A DNA stretch of 64,000 nucleotides from Setophaga petechia (taxonomy: Eukaryota > Chordata > Aves > Passeriformes > Parulidae), in the NCBI GenBank assembly GCA_024362935.1, contig JANCRA010000172.1, positions 62,001 through 126,000 on the forward strand, read 5' to 3'. The notes beneath the pieces were generated by a model. The model saw only the letters and a list, made by a program, of their open reading frames with translations. It ran no database searches and was not told where the DNA came from. The first letter of the stretch is position 1; the number at the start of each line of letters is the position of its first letter. Shown piece after piece: positions 22,741 through 36,500 of this stretch. The position numbers were made by a program, and so were the translations under genes.

Positions 22741-25700
22741 TAGTCCTCCCCTCCCCTCAGGCCACAGAGGATGGACTTAGACAATTTATCCAGCATCAGT
22801 AATGTCCCTTTCTTTTTTGTTGAACAATATTTTGAATGGGAACCTTTTTGGAACATATGGCTTTGCCCCTACATGGACAGAAACAAAGCTATCTCCAAGT
22901 TTGTTCACACGCCTTTGAAGAGGCTGTTAATAAGGTGGAATAAAACAGTTTCCAGGCTCTTCCACTCTTGCCAAAGAGTAGGACAATAAAGGAACTAGGC
23001 TGAGATTTGTGGTGTACATGAACTAACCTGAATCTGGGAGGACAAGATAACCTTTGCCAACATATCTTTAATGAATTCTGCACAGCATTAAATGACTACA
23101 GATGTATGTAATAGATTTTGTAGTGGTACAACAGGCTACATGGAAATAAGCCACCTGAAAACAAAAATATGTGACAGCACAGTGTACATTTTTAATGCAT
23201 TTCCTTGTGTGGGGTTTGGCAAAGCCTCCTTCTCACCCACTGCAACAGGTTACTTGTGTGCAACAGCAGCAACATTCCTTCTTCAAAATATCACGTATCA
23301 TGAAAATCATAAAAGAAATGCTGGACAGAGGAATCCCACAAGTCGTCTCATTCATGCTGAATTTGAGGTGTCATCTCCTGTACTGCTGCTGCTGCTGTTG
23401 CTTGGATGGTGTCTATGAAAATTGGTACCCTCAGTCATGTAACACAAGGGCAGAGGGGATGGCTTGCTTTTGTAGAGACTTTTGCAATGTTTGGCACAAC
23501 GTTTGATTATGCTGGTGTTCTTTTCCCTCCTGTAGCTCAAGGGAGACTGAACAAGTGTGAAATATTATGTAGCAGGTGTTAGAGAAAGAGGGATAATGCA
23601 GCACTTAAGGAAGAAGTGCTGGATGGAAATAAATAGCTAAAGTCTTGATCTGGAGAAGAAACCCAGAACTGTCCTTTCCTCATGAGATGCGGGATAAACA
23701 GGGAGTGTGTATTGGGGGTTAGTAGAAGGCAAATTTAAACTTGCTTCTAAAGGTTTCCATATGTTTTTGTGTTTTCTATTTTCCTTTTGGCTGCGCTGGA
23801 ACTTAGTTTTATGCTGCTACCTCCCAGAACATTTTTAAGTTATGAAAAACATACTTATCTCAGAGCTCCACAAATGAACTATAACTTTTCCCCCCTCTCT
23901 AGATTTTTATTAAGCTCAGTGGGACTAATTCTCTATTGTTCTGCACTTTGTGTAGGTCTTATGTGTTAAATGAGTGTGAAATGCTGGCTGAAACTACATA
24001 CATACCTTTGACTGATTAGCCTTGAAGTTTGGGATCACATACCAGAAATTTGTGTCCAAATTGTACATCTCCAATGTGAGCTGAGCTTCTTCAGATGGCA
24101 GGTGATATCAAGGTATTAATAAACCACTTTCTCTTCCATGATTATTTCTGTAACAAAATGCTGGCTTTATGGTTTTATTTCTAAAGTATATTTCATCACT
24201 CTATTCCCTGCTTTTTTTTTTTTTTTTTTTTTTTTTTGACAGCCACCACGAACACTAGCAGGAGGCTGACAATGGAAAGTAATAGCAGAAAAAATGGATT
24301 TTTCTCAACAGGTTGAATACACCGCCAAAATCCCTTTGCAATCCACCTGCAGTCTGCAGACTTGTTGTTACAGAGAAATTGAAGCTAAGTAACCAACAGT
24401 GGACTTCATATGCTAAAAATAAAACAGCCCATAAGACAGAAAACCAATTTTTAAATAATAATCAAACTTATAGTCATAATAGAAATGATTGATTTCTTTC
24501 TGTGAGAGAACTTTCTCCATGAAATATTATTCTTTCTCTGGAATAACTGTAATGGATGGTGATAGATGCTGGTACTCAAATTTAGTTTTTTTTCTGTCAG
24601 AAACTTATCCTTAGGGCCTTCTACTTAGCAGCTCTTTTGATGTGTTATCAACCCACACCTCTCATCTCAGAGACTCTTCAGTGGAGTGGGTACTTCTTGA
24701 ATAAATCTTCTTGTACAGTCTGCAGAATAAAATAATTATTACTTCTCCTAATTTGATCATTTGACCTGGTAGCTGAAATACAAAGAGTCCTCTCTCTTTA
24801 CAAATAGGAAAAACCAAACACTATAGCTTATAAACATTATCATGGTCTGGCAAAGTCAATTTCATATGCAACACAATATTGAACAGTAAGTGTCTTAGTA
24901 ACAGCAGGAAAAGAGAATTTTTTGAATGCTGTGTTTATCAAGCCACCTACTTATCTCTCATTCAGGCAATACTACACCGAAAGGAAATTTGTGTGAATTG
25001 GTGAAACGAGGATTTGACCACATGCAGAAAGGCAATTTTCCTATTTTATGAATTTATGCACCAATTAAAGTTTTTCACCAGATTAAGTTTATTACAACCA
25101 TTGTCTGATATTCTATACTGTTAAGTTATATTTAATACTTGTTATGAGATTAAGACAAAGAGATATATATAGTTTAAGAAAATATCTTCAAAATTCATTT
25201 GTAAGAGAGCTGTATTAAACCAAATATTCAGATGAATGGTGATGGGATCATTTAATGTCTAATATATCTAACAGCAAAGAAGAAATCACTGACTGAGGCA
25301 GTGGTGTCATCACTGTCTCTTTGCAATCACTTCCCCAAACGCTAATACATGTAAGCACTGACTAAAAATCACTTAAAAGATTTAATCTGATGCTATTAGA
25401 GTTTTTGCTGGTTGTTTACTATGTTTGATTGGCTTATGCAAGTACTTTAAACTAGTGCATTGTCTGAAACTAACTTGCAAGAGGTGAGTTTAAAGGCTAG
25501 TTTAAAACATGTGTTGATTATAAAATGAACAGAATAATTTAAAATTATTTCAAAATTTATATAAAAATGAGTGTATCAAAGTACATAAAAGCATCTGAGT
25601 ATTTATACTCAAATTTTAAAATTATAAATATATAATAATTAACCAGTAATTTCGAAATAGATAATTTCCCTCTATGTTTTAATGCCTTTAATAATGGAGA

Positions 25701-26880
25701 TCTTCAGGCTAGCATGTTCTAAAGAAGACATGCAAATATTTAGTAAAAGAAATAAAGAGAATGCATGCTAGTACTCCTTTGAAAGAAACTTTAAATGTGA
25801 AGACACTGTTAAAGCATTTGATCTGTCATGATGGGTAGCAGAATATGATTTTACAAAAATTAAAAGAAATTTTTATTGGAATGGACCAGAAATTAAACAA
25901 AAAAGTATTTGATAAGGGCTATATTTCAGGACATCTAATACAGGCAGTTACTGGTAAAAATACAATTTCCTTTAATTGACAACTATCAGAGATATTAAAA
26001 CAGTGTTTAGGTATTCTGTTGATCATCTGTCATTTTCCTGGGATACCAAAGAAGTTAAAATAAAATTGTTTGGGAAGAACACTATTACTTTTCTGCCCTA
26101 GATTTATGATTATATTCAAGCTAGGAACAGATTTCATGTTGTGCCATCAAGTGACTTTGTGTATTACCCAACAGTTTTCTTCCTGCCAATCCAAAGATGG
26201 GTCCAGAAGGAAAAAACTGCTCACTGACCCACATAGTTCTCTCTTGTTCTCAAAACATTACATCAGAGCATTCGTGGTAGGACCCCACAACCAGACATGG
26301 AGAACTTTTTGCAGCAGAACAAGATGCTAAAGAAAGATCTGCAGATTTCCATGGTGTTGTCTCCTGTTCATGGTGCTGCAACTTGCTGTCTGCAGATGAA
26401 AGTTACTTCCCATTAATAATTGATGCTGCAATACATCTTAGTCTGTTTAATGACAGATAGTGTTGATTAGTTTAAAGAACCACTGCCAGAAGCTTAGTAG
26501 CCATTGGTTTCGATGAGCTGAAAATGGGCTAACACTGGCCTCCGTTTTTTCCAGAAACATTTGAAAAACAACTATTGTCATGACCACAAAGTAGTAGCAA
26601 TCCCTTTGCACATATGCAGTTTGTTCATAACCTTGTGACATGGACCATAAATAGCCTTCTTATATTTCACACACACAAACAATTAACATGAAAGTTTTGT
26701 TTACAAAAAAAAACAAACTAAAGTGCTATATGAACAGCCCACCTATTAGCAAAGGATTAATTTCCTATTCCACATTAAATCCAGACTGTATGCCTAGCTG
26801 ACTTGCTTGCTATGTCACTCTACTGGTTGCAGGTATAAAGTGGTAGCAAGGAACCACATACGTTTTCAAGAATCCCACTC
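22741..26880. other. Unique AT-rich non-coding sequence
   Basis: No gene or transposon recognised. It includes a 26-base poly-T tract at 24212-24237. Open frames are short and overlap in several frames, as at 23092-23506. Confidence 0.55.
24212..24237. repeat. Poly-T tract (26 bases)
   Basis: Uninterrupted run of 26 T followed by GACAGCC. It could be the reversed poly-A tail of a retroposed sequence, but no processed pseudogene is evident downstream on the minus strand. Confidence 0.95.
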
Positions 26881-26930
26881 CTTGACCTTGTCCAAGTCTC
26901 TCTGGATGGCACTTTGTCCTTCAGACAGAT
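26881..26930 (-). mobile_element. Possible short CR1 scrap (minus strand)
   Basis: CTTGACCTTGTCCAAGTCTC followed by TCTGGATGGCA resembles an antisense piece common in avian CR1 elements. Only about 50 bp align by eye, so this is a weak call. Confidence 0.35.
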
Positions 26931-29900
26931 TAGATTTATGTTATCAAAATATGAGTGCAAGCAATGAAATAGGAAACAAATACACAGTCAATAGACTTCA
27001 AACTATTATATGGATCTCCACAGATATAATTGAGATTACTTAATCTCACTTAGCTCTACCTTTCAAAGAAATGTGACTTTCTAGCCAAATGAAGGCCATT
27101 CATATGGGTTGAGATACCCATAACTTCTTTTCCTTAATGTTTCCCCTAAAGCAGTTGTAAAAAAATCCTAAATTTTTTGTTTTCATAGGAATTTAGAAAA
27201 GTATAAAACTAAAGTGGGTCTCAAAAACACAAAGAAACTTTGGAGATGATACTCTGCCATGTAACAGAAAGAGATGAGAGCATGCATTGACAGACCAGGA
27301 ACAGCTAAGAATGAAAGATCGAATAAGATGTGAGAAATCAAAATACTCAGAGATGTTTGGGAACAGATATCATATTACTAATTTAATTACCAGTGCAAAT
27401 GGTACATGTGTAGACAATATTATGCTAAAGAGAGGAGACAGAGAGGTTGAATGTTGAATTTCTTTCTTTATTTCTTCCTTTCTCTACTTCATTAATCCTG
27501 ATGTCAAAAGAGTGCAATTTCTGTCCATACATTTCAGTGGAGTTTTATTAAGCTGATGGGGATTCTGCAAATTAATCTGTGATATTGCATCATAATTCAG
27601 TGGACAATGCTTTAAAAAAAAATTCAGACCTATCCCTGTATTTTCTTTTTCATATTTTCTGGTAGTTGTGATTAAAGATTTTAAATCAACACCAGTTGCC
27701 ACACCATAGTGTCTGAAATACTGTTGTCATTTTCTCCTATAAGATAGACACATCAGGATAAATATTTCAATGTCAAAGCAAGTATTTATTTTTCTTCCAT
27801 GACTACTGAATTGTCCTAAAGATGATACAAATGCAGAACTTGAAGGAGTATAACCTGAAAGCATTAAAACTATACCTCTTCTGTAAAGAGGAGCTGAATT
27901 AGAAAAAGTAAGAAAGGAATAAAAACCCCTGGACTTTCCAAAATCTTATGGTAAAGGTAATTTAAATGAACTGCTTAAGGAAATATATTTCTTTGTAGGA
28001 AGCAATGAACTCCTACTTTGGATTAAACCAGATATTTATTATTTTTATTGCATCAGTTCTCTTCTCCCTCCCCGCCCCACCCAGCATGAAGGTAAATTAA
28101 AATTGTGGTAACACATAGTAAGGATGGATAATAACTCCTGCTGTGTTTTTCTGCTTATGTTGATACATGTTGACTGGGATGGATAAAGTAAGAAGTAGCT
28201 AATATCAGTAAGGTGATTTGAGTGGCTCTAAAACTGATACGGCCAGTGGTAGGATGCTGGGACAGTGGAGGCATCTGCTGAACTCCAGCTCTTCCTACCA
28301 GCTCTTGCAGGGTCTGACACTACACAGCAACCTGTCTGTCCATGCCCAAGCTGTGGCTGTGTTTACTTCTGAAACAAAGCTTGATTCTCCAGATTTGTTC
28401 TCTAGGAGCATACTACAGAGACTGCAAGGATGCTGTAGTGTCAGTGGAGACTCATGCAAGGTCTGCTTGTGAGGAGCAGTGAGGCACCTTGTGCTCCAAT
28501 ATTTAAAATAATAACAATAACACAACCAGCCAGTAATTTTTTTCTGCTCTAAACCTGTAAATTATACAGAAATCAATGTCATATTGTCACCCTAACCACA
28601 ACTTGTTGCTTGTAAGAGCACATCCAGGTTTGTTCATCTGACTTTGGGAAAGACACTTGGTGCCACTTGGGTAACACACTTTTGACGCAGGTTTTATTTA
28701 GTGTGTCAGATTGCAAAGCAAGTAGTTAGACCTCAGCCTGAGACTGACTTACCTTGGACTCACCCAAAGTCTGTAGAAAAGAATATTAGTTGAGTGGATA
28801 TAGGTATACAACAAATGGCATATCTTCTGCCCTATGCCGACCCACAGATAAAAAAGTAAAGGACATATTGATGAACACAAATAAGATTAAGTTTTCTATC
28901 GGCTTGAAGTCAAAATGGAATTCAGTCCTATTCAGTCAAATATTTTTGCTGGATTTTTAAAAAGTGTTGGATCAGTGCATTGCTGTTATTCACTGTAACA
29001 ACTCATATAAACAGATAAATATGTGAATTTTTAAGCCAAATGCTCTTCTCAAGCTTTGAAATGTTACTACTGTGAAAAGTTTGGCTATCTAAAAGTAATC
29101 AAATGTAATGCTTCATGTTGTACAGTAACTTTTCTGTCTGAAGAGGTTAGGAAAGATATATCTTCCCATGTTAATGGGTAACCTCACTTTTATTTTTTCA
29201 TGAGCTGATATTTTTGAGGTACTTATTAATGTGGGAGACACAGTGTGCCTGGCCTAATTCTTTGTGCCAGTGATGTTATTTCCCCAGTTGGGAGAAAGCA
29301 TTTAACATCCCAGAAAAAATGGAACAGTTGCTCATTTTTCTTTTCATGGATTCGGCTAAATCATTCCTTTATGGCCATCCAAGTTTTGGTCTACTTTATT
29401 TCTTTTTAAGTCAATCAAATGTAATTTTTAATGTGCCCAATAATCTCTATGCCCAGGCTTTACCTATTAAAGCACAGCTAAGCACAAAAGTGATGCAGGG
29501 CACTGGTTAATGGTGACTTTCCCTCATACATATGTAAAAAGCTTGTCAAATACACATCTGCCTAATGAGAGAGCACAAGTGTTCCAACAAGCAACAGCAA
29601 CAAAATAAAAAAATAGTCCCTATCCTGTCAAATAATATTTGAATATCAAGGATCTGGACTACAAAGCATATTTACCAACAATCACATTTTGAGTAGAATT
29701 CACTTGAATGTAACACCTTCTCCCTCTAAGGTTTTGAGTGAGGCATATTAAAGAAGATCATACAACTTACTTATCCCAGGAACAAAGGTTCTTTTTTGAA
29801 AGCTGTCAGCTTGCTGACAGATATGATGAACATTTACTTCAGTCTTGTAGAACATTTAATCAAACTTGTTCCTATAGCTTCAGTCCAAGGAGGGTTACTG

Positions 29901-30848
29901 TTTGCTTTAGAAAAATGTACATAATTGAGGAACAATGAATGCATGTATAACTTGAATGCAAACCATTACCTATGACATTCATTTATTTGTAATGAATACA
30001 TACTATTCTATAACAGGCTTAAGGGAAATGTAAACAGTATGTGGAAATCTGTTTAATACAAGGCTATTTGCCAAAGGTCCATGCACCATTCATTGAACTT
30101 TAGGAAACTTTTGAAAATATAGATTGCATTTGCAAAATTCCGTGTATGGAGAGCTGGCAAGCTGCCTGGTTTCTACTTAAAGGATTGTCATCCTTGGAAA
30201 AATAAATTTCTCCAAATAGACAAAAGTCAGTGTTTTCATGTTTTACTGCAATCAAACTGATAAGGCTGACAATTTAATGTCTCAACACCTAAAATACCTG
30301 TGGATAATTAGTTACTTCAATCATCAGAACTACAAATTCCTCTGTCTTCAAAGATTGTATACATATGACAGAGATATTTAAAAATATTATCAAAAGCCTC
30401 CCCATCCTTAATCTTTAGTGATTTCTCTTAAGCTGTGAAATTATTTTTTTTCCAAATCAATGATTTTATAATTAATGGGAAAAAAATCCAATTCTGCACT
30501 GTAATCAGATTTTTAAATGTTTGTATTAATGTCCTGTTTTATTTAATTTGATGTATATTTCATAGTCTGGTTGCCTGTTAAATGTATGTGGAAAGGTGCT
30601 GGCATTCCAGCTGAAGAGATCTTAATGAGTGAGAAAATGCTTAAAACTTTTTCAAAGTAGTTGCTGAAAATATGTTTCTCTTCTTTGACTCCAGAAGATG
30701 TTAACAGCTGTCCCAGCAGAGAGGTATCACAAGGTTAAAGGCTAGCAGAGCTGTGCATCTTCAGGATCTGAATGTCAGCAAAGGACATGAATAGTTTCTC
30801 AAAATTAATAAAGAAAATGGCAGCAATGATGAGAAGCAGAAGGACCCG
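26931..30848. other. Unique non-coding sequence
   Basis: No gene, RNA or transposon recognised. A compact C-rich/G-quadruplex motif at 28066-28082 is listed separately. Open frames do not exceed 84 codons. Confidence 0.55.
28066..28082 (-). other. G-quadruplex motif with three 1-nt loops
   Basis: The minus strand reads GGGTGGGGCGGGGAGGG: four G-runs of 3, 4, 4 and 3 separated by single bases. Short loops of this kind form very stable parallel quadruplexes, as in the well-studied MYC promoter element. The GGGGCGGGG core is also a consensus Sp1/KLF site. It is isolated in strongly AT-rich sequence, with no CpG island around it. Confidence 0.8.
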
Positions 30849-30975
30849 ACAACAACAACAGCAGCAGCAACAAAAAAAAAAAAAAAAAAAAAAAAAAAGA
30901 AAAAAAGAAAAAAAGAAAAAAAGAAAAAAAGAAAAAAAGAAAAAAAAAAAGAAAAGAAACAAGAAAAAAAAAGAA
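30849..30975. repeat. Composite microsatellite: CAA/CAG, poly-A, GAAAAAA
   Basis: In order: about seven CAA/CAG units (30850-30871), 27 A (30872-30898), then about six G(A)6-7 units up to 30945 and irregular A-rich sequence to 30975. Glutamine/lysine and leucine/phenylalanine frames across it (30735-30993, both strands) are artefacts of the repeat. The poly-A followed by a seeded A-rich satellite suggests growth from an old retroposon tail. Confidence 0.93.
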
Positions 30976-32939
30976 TTCTGAGTAGTACAACACCTGGCAG
31001 AGCTGATTTTAATATCTGGAGGCTGAGTTCACTAATCTTTGCTATTCATATTGATGTGAAACGTCATAGAGTTTTAGAGATGTGTATCTATTAGTACATA
31101 AAGGAGTGTTGCTACAACATGGGAACAAGTTTGCTAGTATCTGCTGTTCATTCTCATGATAAAAATTGATATTAACTTTTAAAAATACCTAATAGATAAT
31201 TAATCTCAACACTCAATAAGAAAAGCTACATCTGTAGAGTATCCTTTATCTTTAAAAAGTAATTTAAAAAAATGGACTAAAACTCACCAGCAAGGCAAAC
31301 AAACATTGTTCCCTCCTCTCTTTTGGTTCTTTGATTACTTGGATCCTTGTAATCAAACTAAGCTTAGTTTCAGGACCCTTGGGGTAGTATCTCTTGGTTC
31401 TCTGTCAGGCTGTGTTGGAAAACAATCAATCTTGTTCTTGCTCTGGCTTGGTGGAAGTGCCACAACACAAGGAGTGCGCTGCTTTGCTCTTTCTGTGAAG
31501 CTTCGATGACAAAAGTTTTTATCAGAAGCTGACTGTATTTAGGATTATGAATATGCAATGACTTTCATTAGTATTGAAGCACAGGAACACGGTCTGACAT
31601 CCCTTGCCACTTTTAGCTTCTGCAGAGTTATCTAATGAATTGTCTTGCTCTTTCTCTCTCATAGTCTTTGCTGTTATGGCCCATTTTGAGAATACTATTG
31701 GTGGCAAAAAATTAATTGCCAAAACCTACTCTTGATTTTGTTAAACAGTGTTGAGTCAGTGTTTAAATTGTCAAAACAGAAAACCATTAAACTCTACAGG
31801 AGACAAATCCATCGCAAGTGGAGAGGATATGCAGAGCTGCATGCATAGCCATACACAAGCATAAAGGTGGCACAGGAATGCATACAGTCTTGTAACTGCA
31901 CTTATACATAAAAACAGATGTGTGTGTGTCAGTGCTGGGTCTCAGAAACCTAACGTCCTGATGAATTATTTCTTTTATTTTTCCAATAAGAACAAATGGA
32001 GATAATGGAAAGGTTTCAAACCAGCTTGACTCTGATACACTGCTACTTGATCAACCGTTTTATACTCCTTATCCCATTGGAAATACGCCAAGTACTTTTC
32101 AGCTCATCTGCAATAATCTGTTTGAATAAGTTACTGATAAAGACAGTTCCAACAAGTGATTAAGATATATGGCTTGATTTGTTCTATTTGAGGAGGTGTG
32201 TAGGCTTTCAGAAACAAGCGAAAATGACCCTTTCCCCCCAGTGGTTAAATTCAGTAATTTTTCCCTTATTCATCTGAAATTTCTTCTGACTTTAAAGAAG
32301 CTTTAATGGCTCTCTGCAGATTGTGAAAGGTAAAGTGACTTCAAACTGCTAATGTATTCAAAAAAGCTTAAGCAGCATTCTGAAAGGTGTGTGTGTACTG
32401 CAAATCATAAATGATATGAAGTTCTCCCAGTAAGATGTCAGTCCTCTGGAGCTCTATATCCATTTAATCAATAATGGAAATCATCCCAGTGTAAGGAAAG
32501 AGGATCTCTTCAATTTTTACTGTGATTTTTTTGGCACTGTTGCTCTAACACAAGCTTGGCTTACCTCTTAATCCAACCTCAGGACTGTCTGTTCTTATCA
32601 ACTGGATTAGAAAATAATGAACATCTACATCTAGTGAGTATCAAATACAAGAGCAGTTTAAAATAAATGTGGTTCTGACAAAATTGGCTCAACTATCATA
32701 TATCAAACACTTGTTACCTCTCTTTGCCTTAGTGACTGCACATGACTAAGAAAGAGTGAGTGATAAAATCTGAAGAAAGATGAAACCAATCTGGACCTTT
32801 TTAAAGATCATCAATCATTCTGCACAGCCATGATATTATTAGTTCCAGTAAGCCTTGTTCTCCTATTTTATGGACATCTCAAGCCCCCCCACGCCAGGAC
32901 CAATGCTACCATGGGAAATCATTTTTATGGGCAGCATCT

Positions 32940-33540
32940 CAGTGTGGGCCAATCAGATCTAATCACATAACAAGCTACTGAATTATTCAATGTTCTCCCT
33001 AATTTTGCATTCTTTCTGCACTTTGCTGTCACTACAGGGTTTTAAAAGTATGGATTTTTACAATATTTATTAAGAAGATAACCATTTGCAGAAATTTTTC
33101 TTTCTCTATGTCTTTCAATAATCATCTTTCCCTTAGATGGTTGCAGCGTACACACTATTATACACAGAATATTTTTTCTAAAAGAATAACAATCCACAAT
33201 GTGGCACTCAGCTTTAAACACTCCCAGTTTTTAATATACCAAATGTAAGGACAACAATAGTGAAACAATTGTGTTGAAACATAAAATATTCATATTTACG
33301 GAGCAAACTATAACCAGCATGTCTCTTAGCTGTTGCTATGAATACAAGGCTTACATTGTATGTGAAAATATTTCAGTTTTAATTGCAAATTTGTGCAGAG
33401 ATGATTTGGGGTCTGTAATTAGCACATAAATTTCAGACTTTGCAACTGCTGTGAAAACAGACATTATTTATGGAACTACTATCTAAATATAATTCAGTGT
33501 TTTTTGCTTTCAATAACTACTGTAAAAGTCTGGTTTAATA
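32940..33540. promoter_or_regulatory. Possible conserved non-coding element
   Basis: Repeat-free sequence containing CCAAT (GGCCAATCAG near 32947), ATAAAATATTCATATT near 33282 and GTAATTAGC near 33416. Its texture resembles vertebrate conserved enhancers. This is an impression only; there is no alignment evidence. Confidence 0.15.
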
Positions 33541-36500
33541 AAATGTGAAAAATTTCCCATCTCTTGCACTTCTGTTCACATTATGGAGCATTCATTCCTC
33601 TGCACTGCCATTTCCCACTCAATCTGCCATGGACTTTGCATTTATCCATACTTCACTCACACCTCAGGGAGATTTCTTCACAACCATTAAGTGCCTTGCA
33701 CTTAATTTGTCTAAAATGAAAGCCTGGATTATTCAAATAGCTCTGAACTGCACAAACAGAGTAGTTTTTGTGGCCTCTATCCTCATGCTTTTCATCATGT
33801 CTAGAAGTAGGAATAGACAGGAGTCTAGTCTAAGCTGGGTTTAAGCTCCTGTGTGCAGATTTCCAGTTATCCAGAGAGGGTTAATGGAAGGACAAAGTGT
33901 TGCCTTGTTACCACCACTTATTGTAAACTTCAGGCTCAACCACTTCAAGCTCCCATCAGTGTTGTGCACAACCAGTACAAAATTTGCCTCTTCCTTGCCA
34001 GAAATCCCATTTATTTTCAAAACAGGTTACTCACAATACCTGTTTTACAGCAATAGTTTCTGAGACCTTTTACTGTTCTTGGGTTTAAAAGTGTATTTTT
34101 GGGTCTCCTGGAGCTGAGCATTTTTCTTGCCAGCTTTGTGTTTGTCTCTAGGACTAGAACTGCAGATAAAGAGACTGGGCACCAGGTATGCACAAATACC
34201 ACAGTGTCAGGTTAAATAGCAAAACAGAGCTTGCAGTAACAACAAAGTCCATAATATGGCTTAAGTTACATCAGAATGTGACACATTTTTTCCTTAAATC
34301 CTTTTGGGTCTCTGTGTATATAGTTTTGCTCTCTTTGAAGGAAAATACTTGCCCACTTTCTATCTGCTTCCAAACTGCAAGATGGCTTGGTGTCTCTGGC
34401 TGCTCCAGCACCTATTTTCAATGGCAACCTCAACAGCCACTGCAGTAATAATCAGAATAATGATCACTAACAGGGCTGCATTGCTTCTCCCAGGGCTGCC
34501 CACCCTTACATAAAAAGCTGTATCTGCAGGAACATCACCCAGTCCACTTACAGGATGGGCTGAAAGCTGTATCGGTGCCAGGAATGTGCAAGTTTTTTTG
34601 GCATGGGGCTACCAGGATTTTTTCAGACCTGGAAGCAATACCTTTTCATACGTCTCTCCAGTGCTAGCGCTGGAGACAGGCAGGAGCCCTGCATGGCATA
34701 CACCAGTATAATATTCTGTTTGGACAGCGATATCAATGTCATGGTGCACATGCTCCAGAAAGAGAGTTAAAAAGAGTAAATGAAAGCTTAAGTGGGAAGC
34801 CATTGAAAGCTGTATTTTAAACCTCCAGTATTACTATTACCTTTAAAATTTAAAGTGACAGAGGCCCACTTATGAGCAGTTATTTTATTATATAAAATTA
34901 CTTTTTTTTGGCTTTGTAAGGTCCTCACTTCTGCTTTGCCATCACTGCCACAGGATCTGTCTTTATGGCTTCTGGTGTCAGCAGGATTCTGAGCCACCCA
35001 ATGAGGAATAGATGAAAAGGGCAGAAAGGCTTGAAGCCTCATGGGGAATAACAAAACAGACTCAGCCAGGTGGTCTAGCCTGCTCTTGTGGTAATATCAG
35101 ACAAAGCTTCAGTACCTGAAGGAGCACCCCAAACCTGCCTTTGTCACTTAAAGTGGCATCTGGAGGCTGAGAAGACAGTGAGTACATTTTTAGGAAGATA
35201 AAAAAGGATGGGTGAGACAGGAGAACTTTTCTGACAGACAAGTGAGTTGATAATTGTAATTACATTCTTCACAATTTTGATGCAAAAATTTACTGGTTGT
35301 TTACACAACAAATATTCAGTATACACAATTAGCATTCACTATACCTCGTAAGACTGTCAGCTCAAATAAAAAAAAATTCTTCTGTATCTTTATTTGGCTG
35401 GTGCTACACAGACTACTTCAGATAAATACGTTACGCCATCTTTAAAACCTTACAAATGATGTGCTTGCAGTAGTCTTATAATATTGGTATATTTTTCTTA
35501 GTGTCTAGCCTGATGAGATGCCGTGAAGGCCTGAGCTTTCTCATGAGAAGGAAGGTACTGCTTTCTGGGAACAGGAAAAATTTTCATACAGATTGTCTTT
35601 GAAATGTATCAGAGTTGTGCAGCCTTTCACACAAAGATTTCCAAAAGTGAAAGTGACATTTGGCCCACAGGTAGCAGAACTGTAGTCTAAAAATTCAGGA
35701 AAGTAGACCTGTCCTGATATCAGCCAGACCATTCAATGTACAACAATTCAGTTCAGTTTAGTTTGGTTTTTTTCACATTATTAACGCAATTCCAGATGCA
35801 GAACGATGAATCCAATTTTCAGATGAGATTAGTCACACCTGAATAATGTGGGAAACCCTAAAAAATGCCCAGGTAGAGAGAAAATCAGAGCACTCTTTTC
35901 AAATCTGACAGAAACAATTATTTCTCCTTATAAGTGATATCAGCCCAAACATTTTCCATATTTAATCATGCATTTAATCAAAATGGAAGTGATCAGAAGA
36001 AAACATCAGAGAACTTGTTCAGACCACACTTGAGAACATTCACCAAGAGGGGTGTAAAGAAGATGTAAAAGGATGTTCTCTTTGAAGGTACTTGTGGGGC
36101 AGGGCAGAAAATGATTTCAAGAGCAGAAGATACAAATACACCTTGCCAGTTCACTCTTTTTAATGGTCATAAATATCTGTGTTACAAAAGAAAGCTACAA
36201 AACAGTGCAGGGAGACAAACTAGTGATGCAGTCAAGCTTTTACCTGCCTACTCCTCAAAGCAGAAATTAAAGCTATCAGTGAAAAAGGTTATTAATTTTC
36301 AGCTGGTAGGTCATTGTCAGCAGTTGCTCTCTACAATACTGACAAGCTCAGTATTTGCTGCTCATACACTACTTTAAATATTTGAAGTGGGACACTGTGC
36401 AGCAGCTAGAGGACAGCATCCCTCTGTGCTCAGTACTGTACAAACACAGGATCAACACATCAAGACATCTCTGTGTCTAGGAGATTACAATGCAGGGAAC

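Noticed and set aside
24212..24237. Poly-T tract as a reversed tail of a processed pseudogene
   Set aside because: No gene-like sequence was found adjacent on the minus strand and no flanking duplication is visible.
30735..30993. Glutamine/lysine-rich and phenylalanine/leucine-rich open frames
   Set aside because: They are translations of the CAA/CAG, poly-A and GAAAAAA microsatellite, which lacks stops in several frames on both strands.
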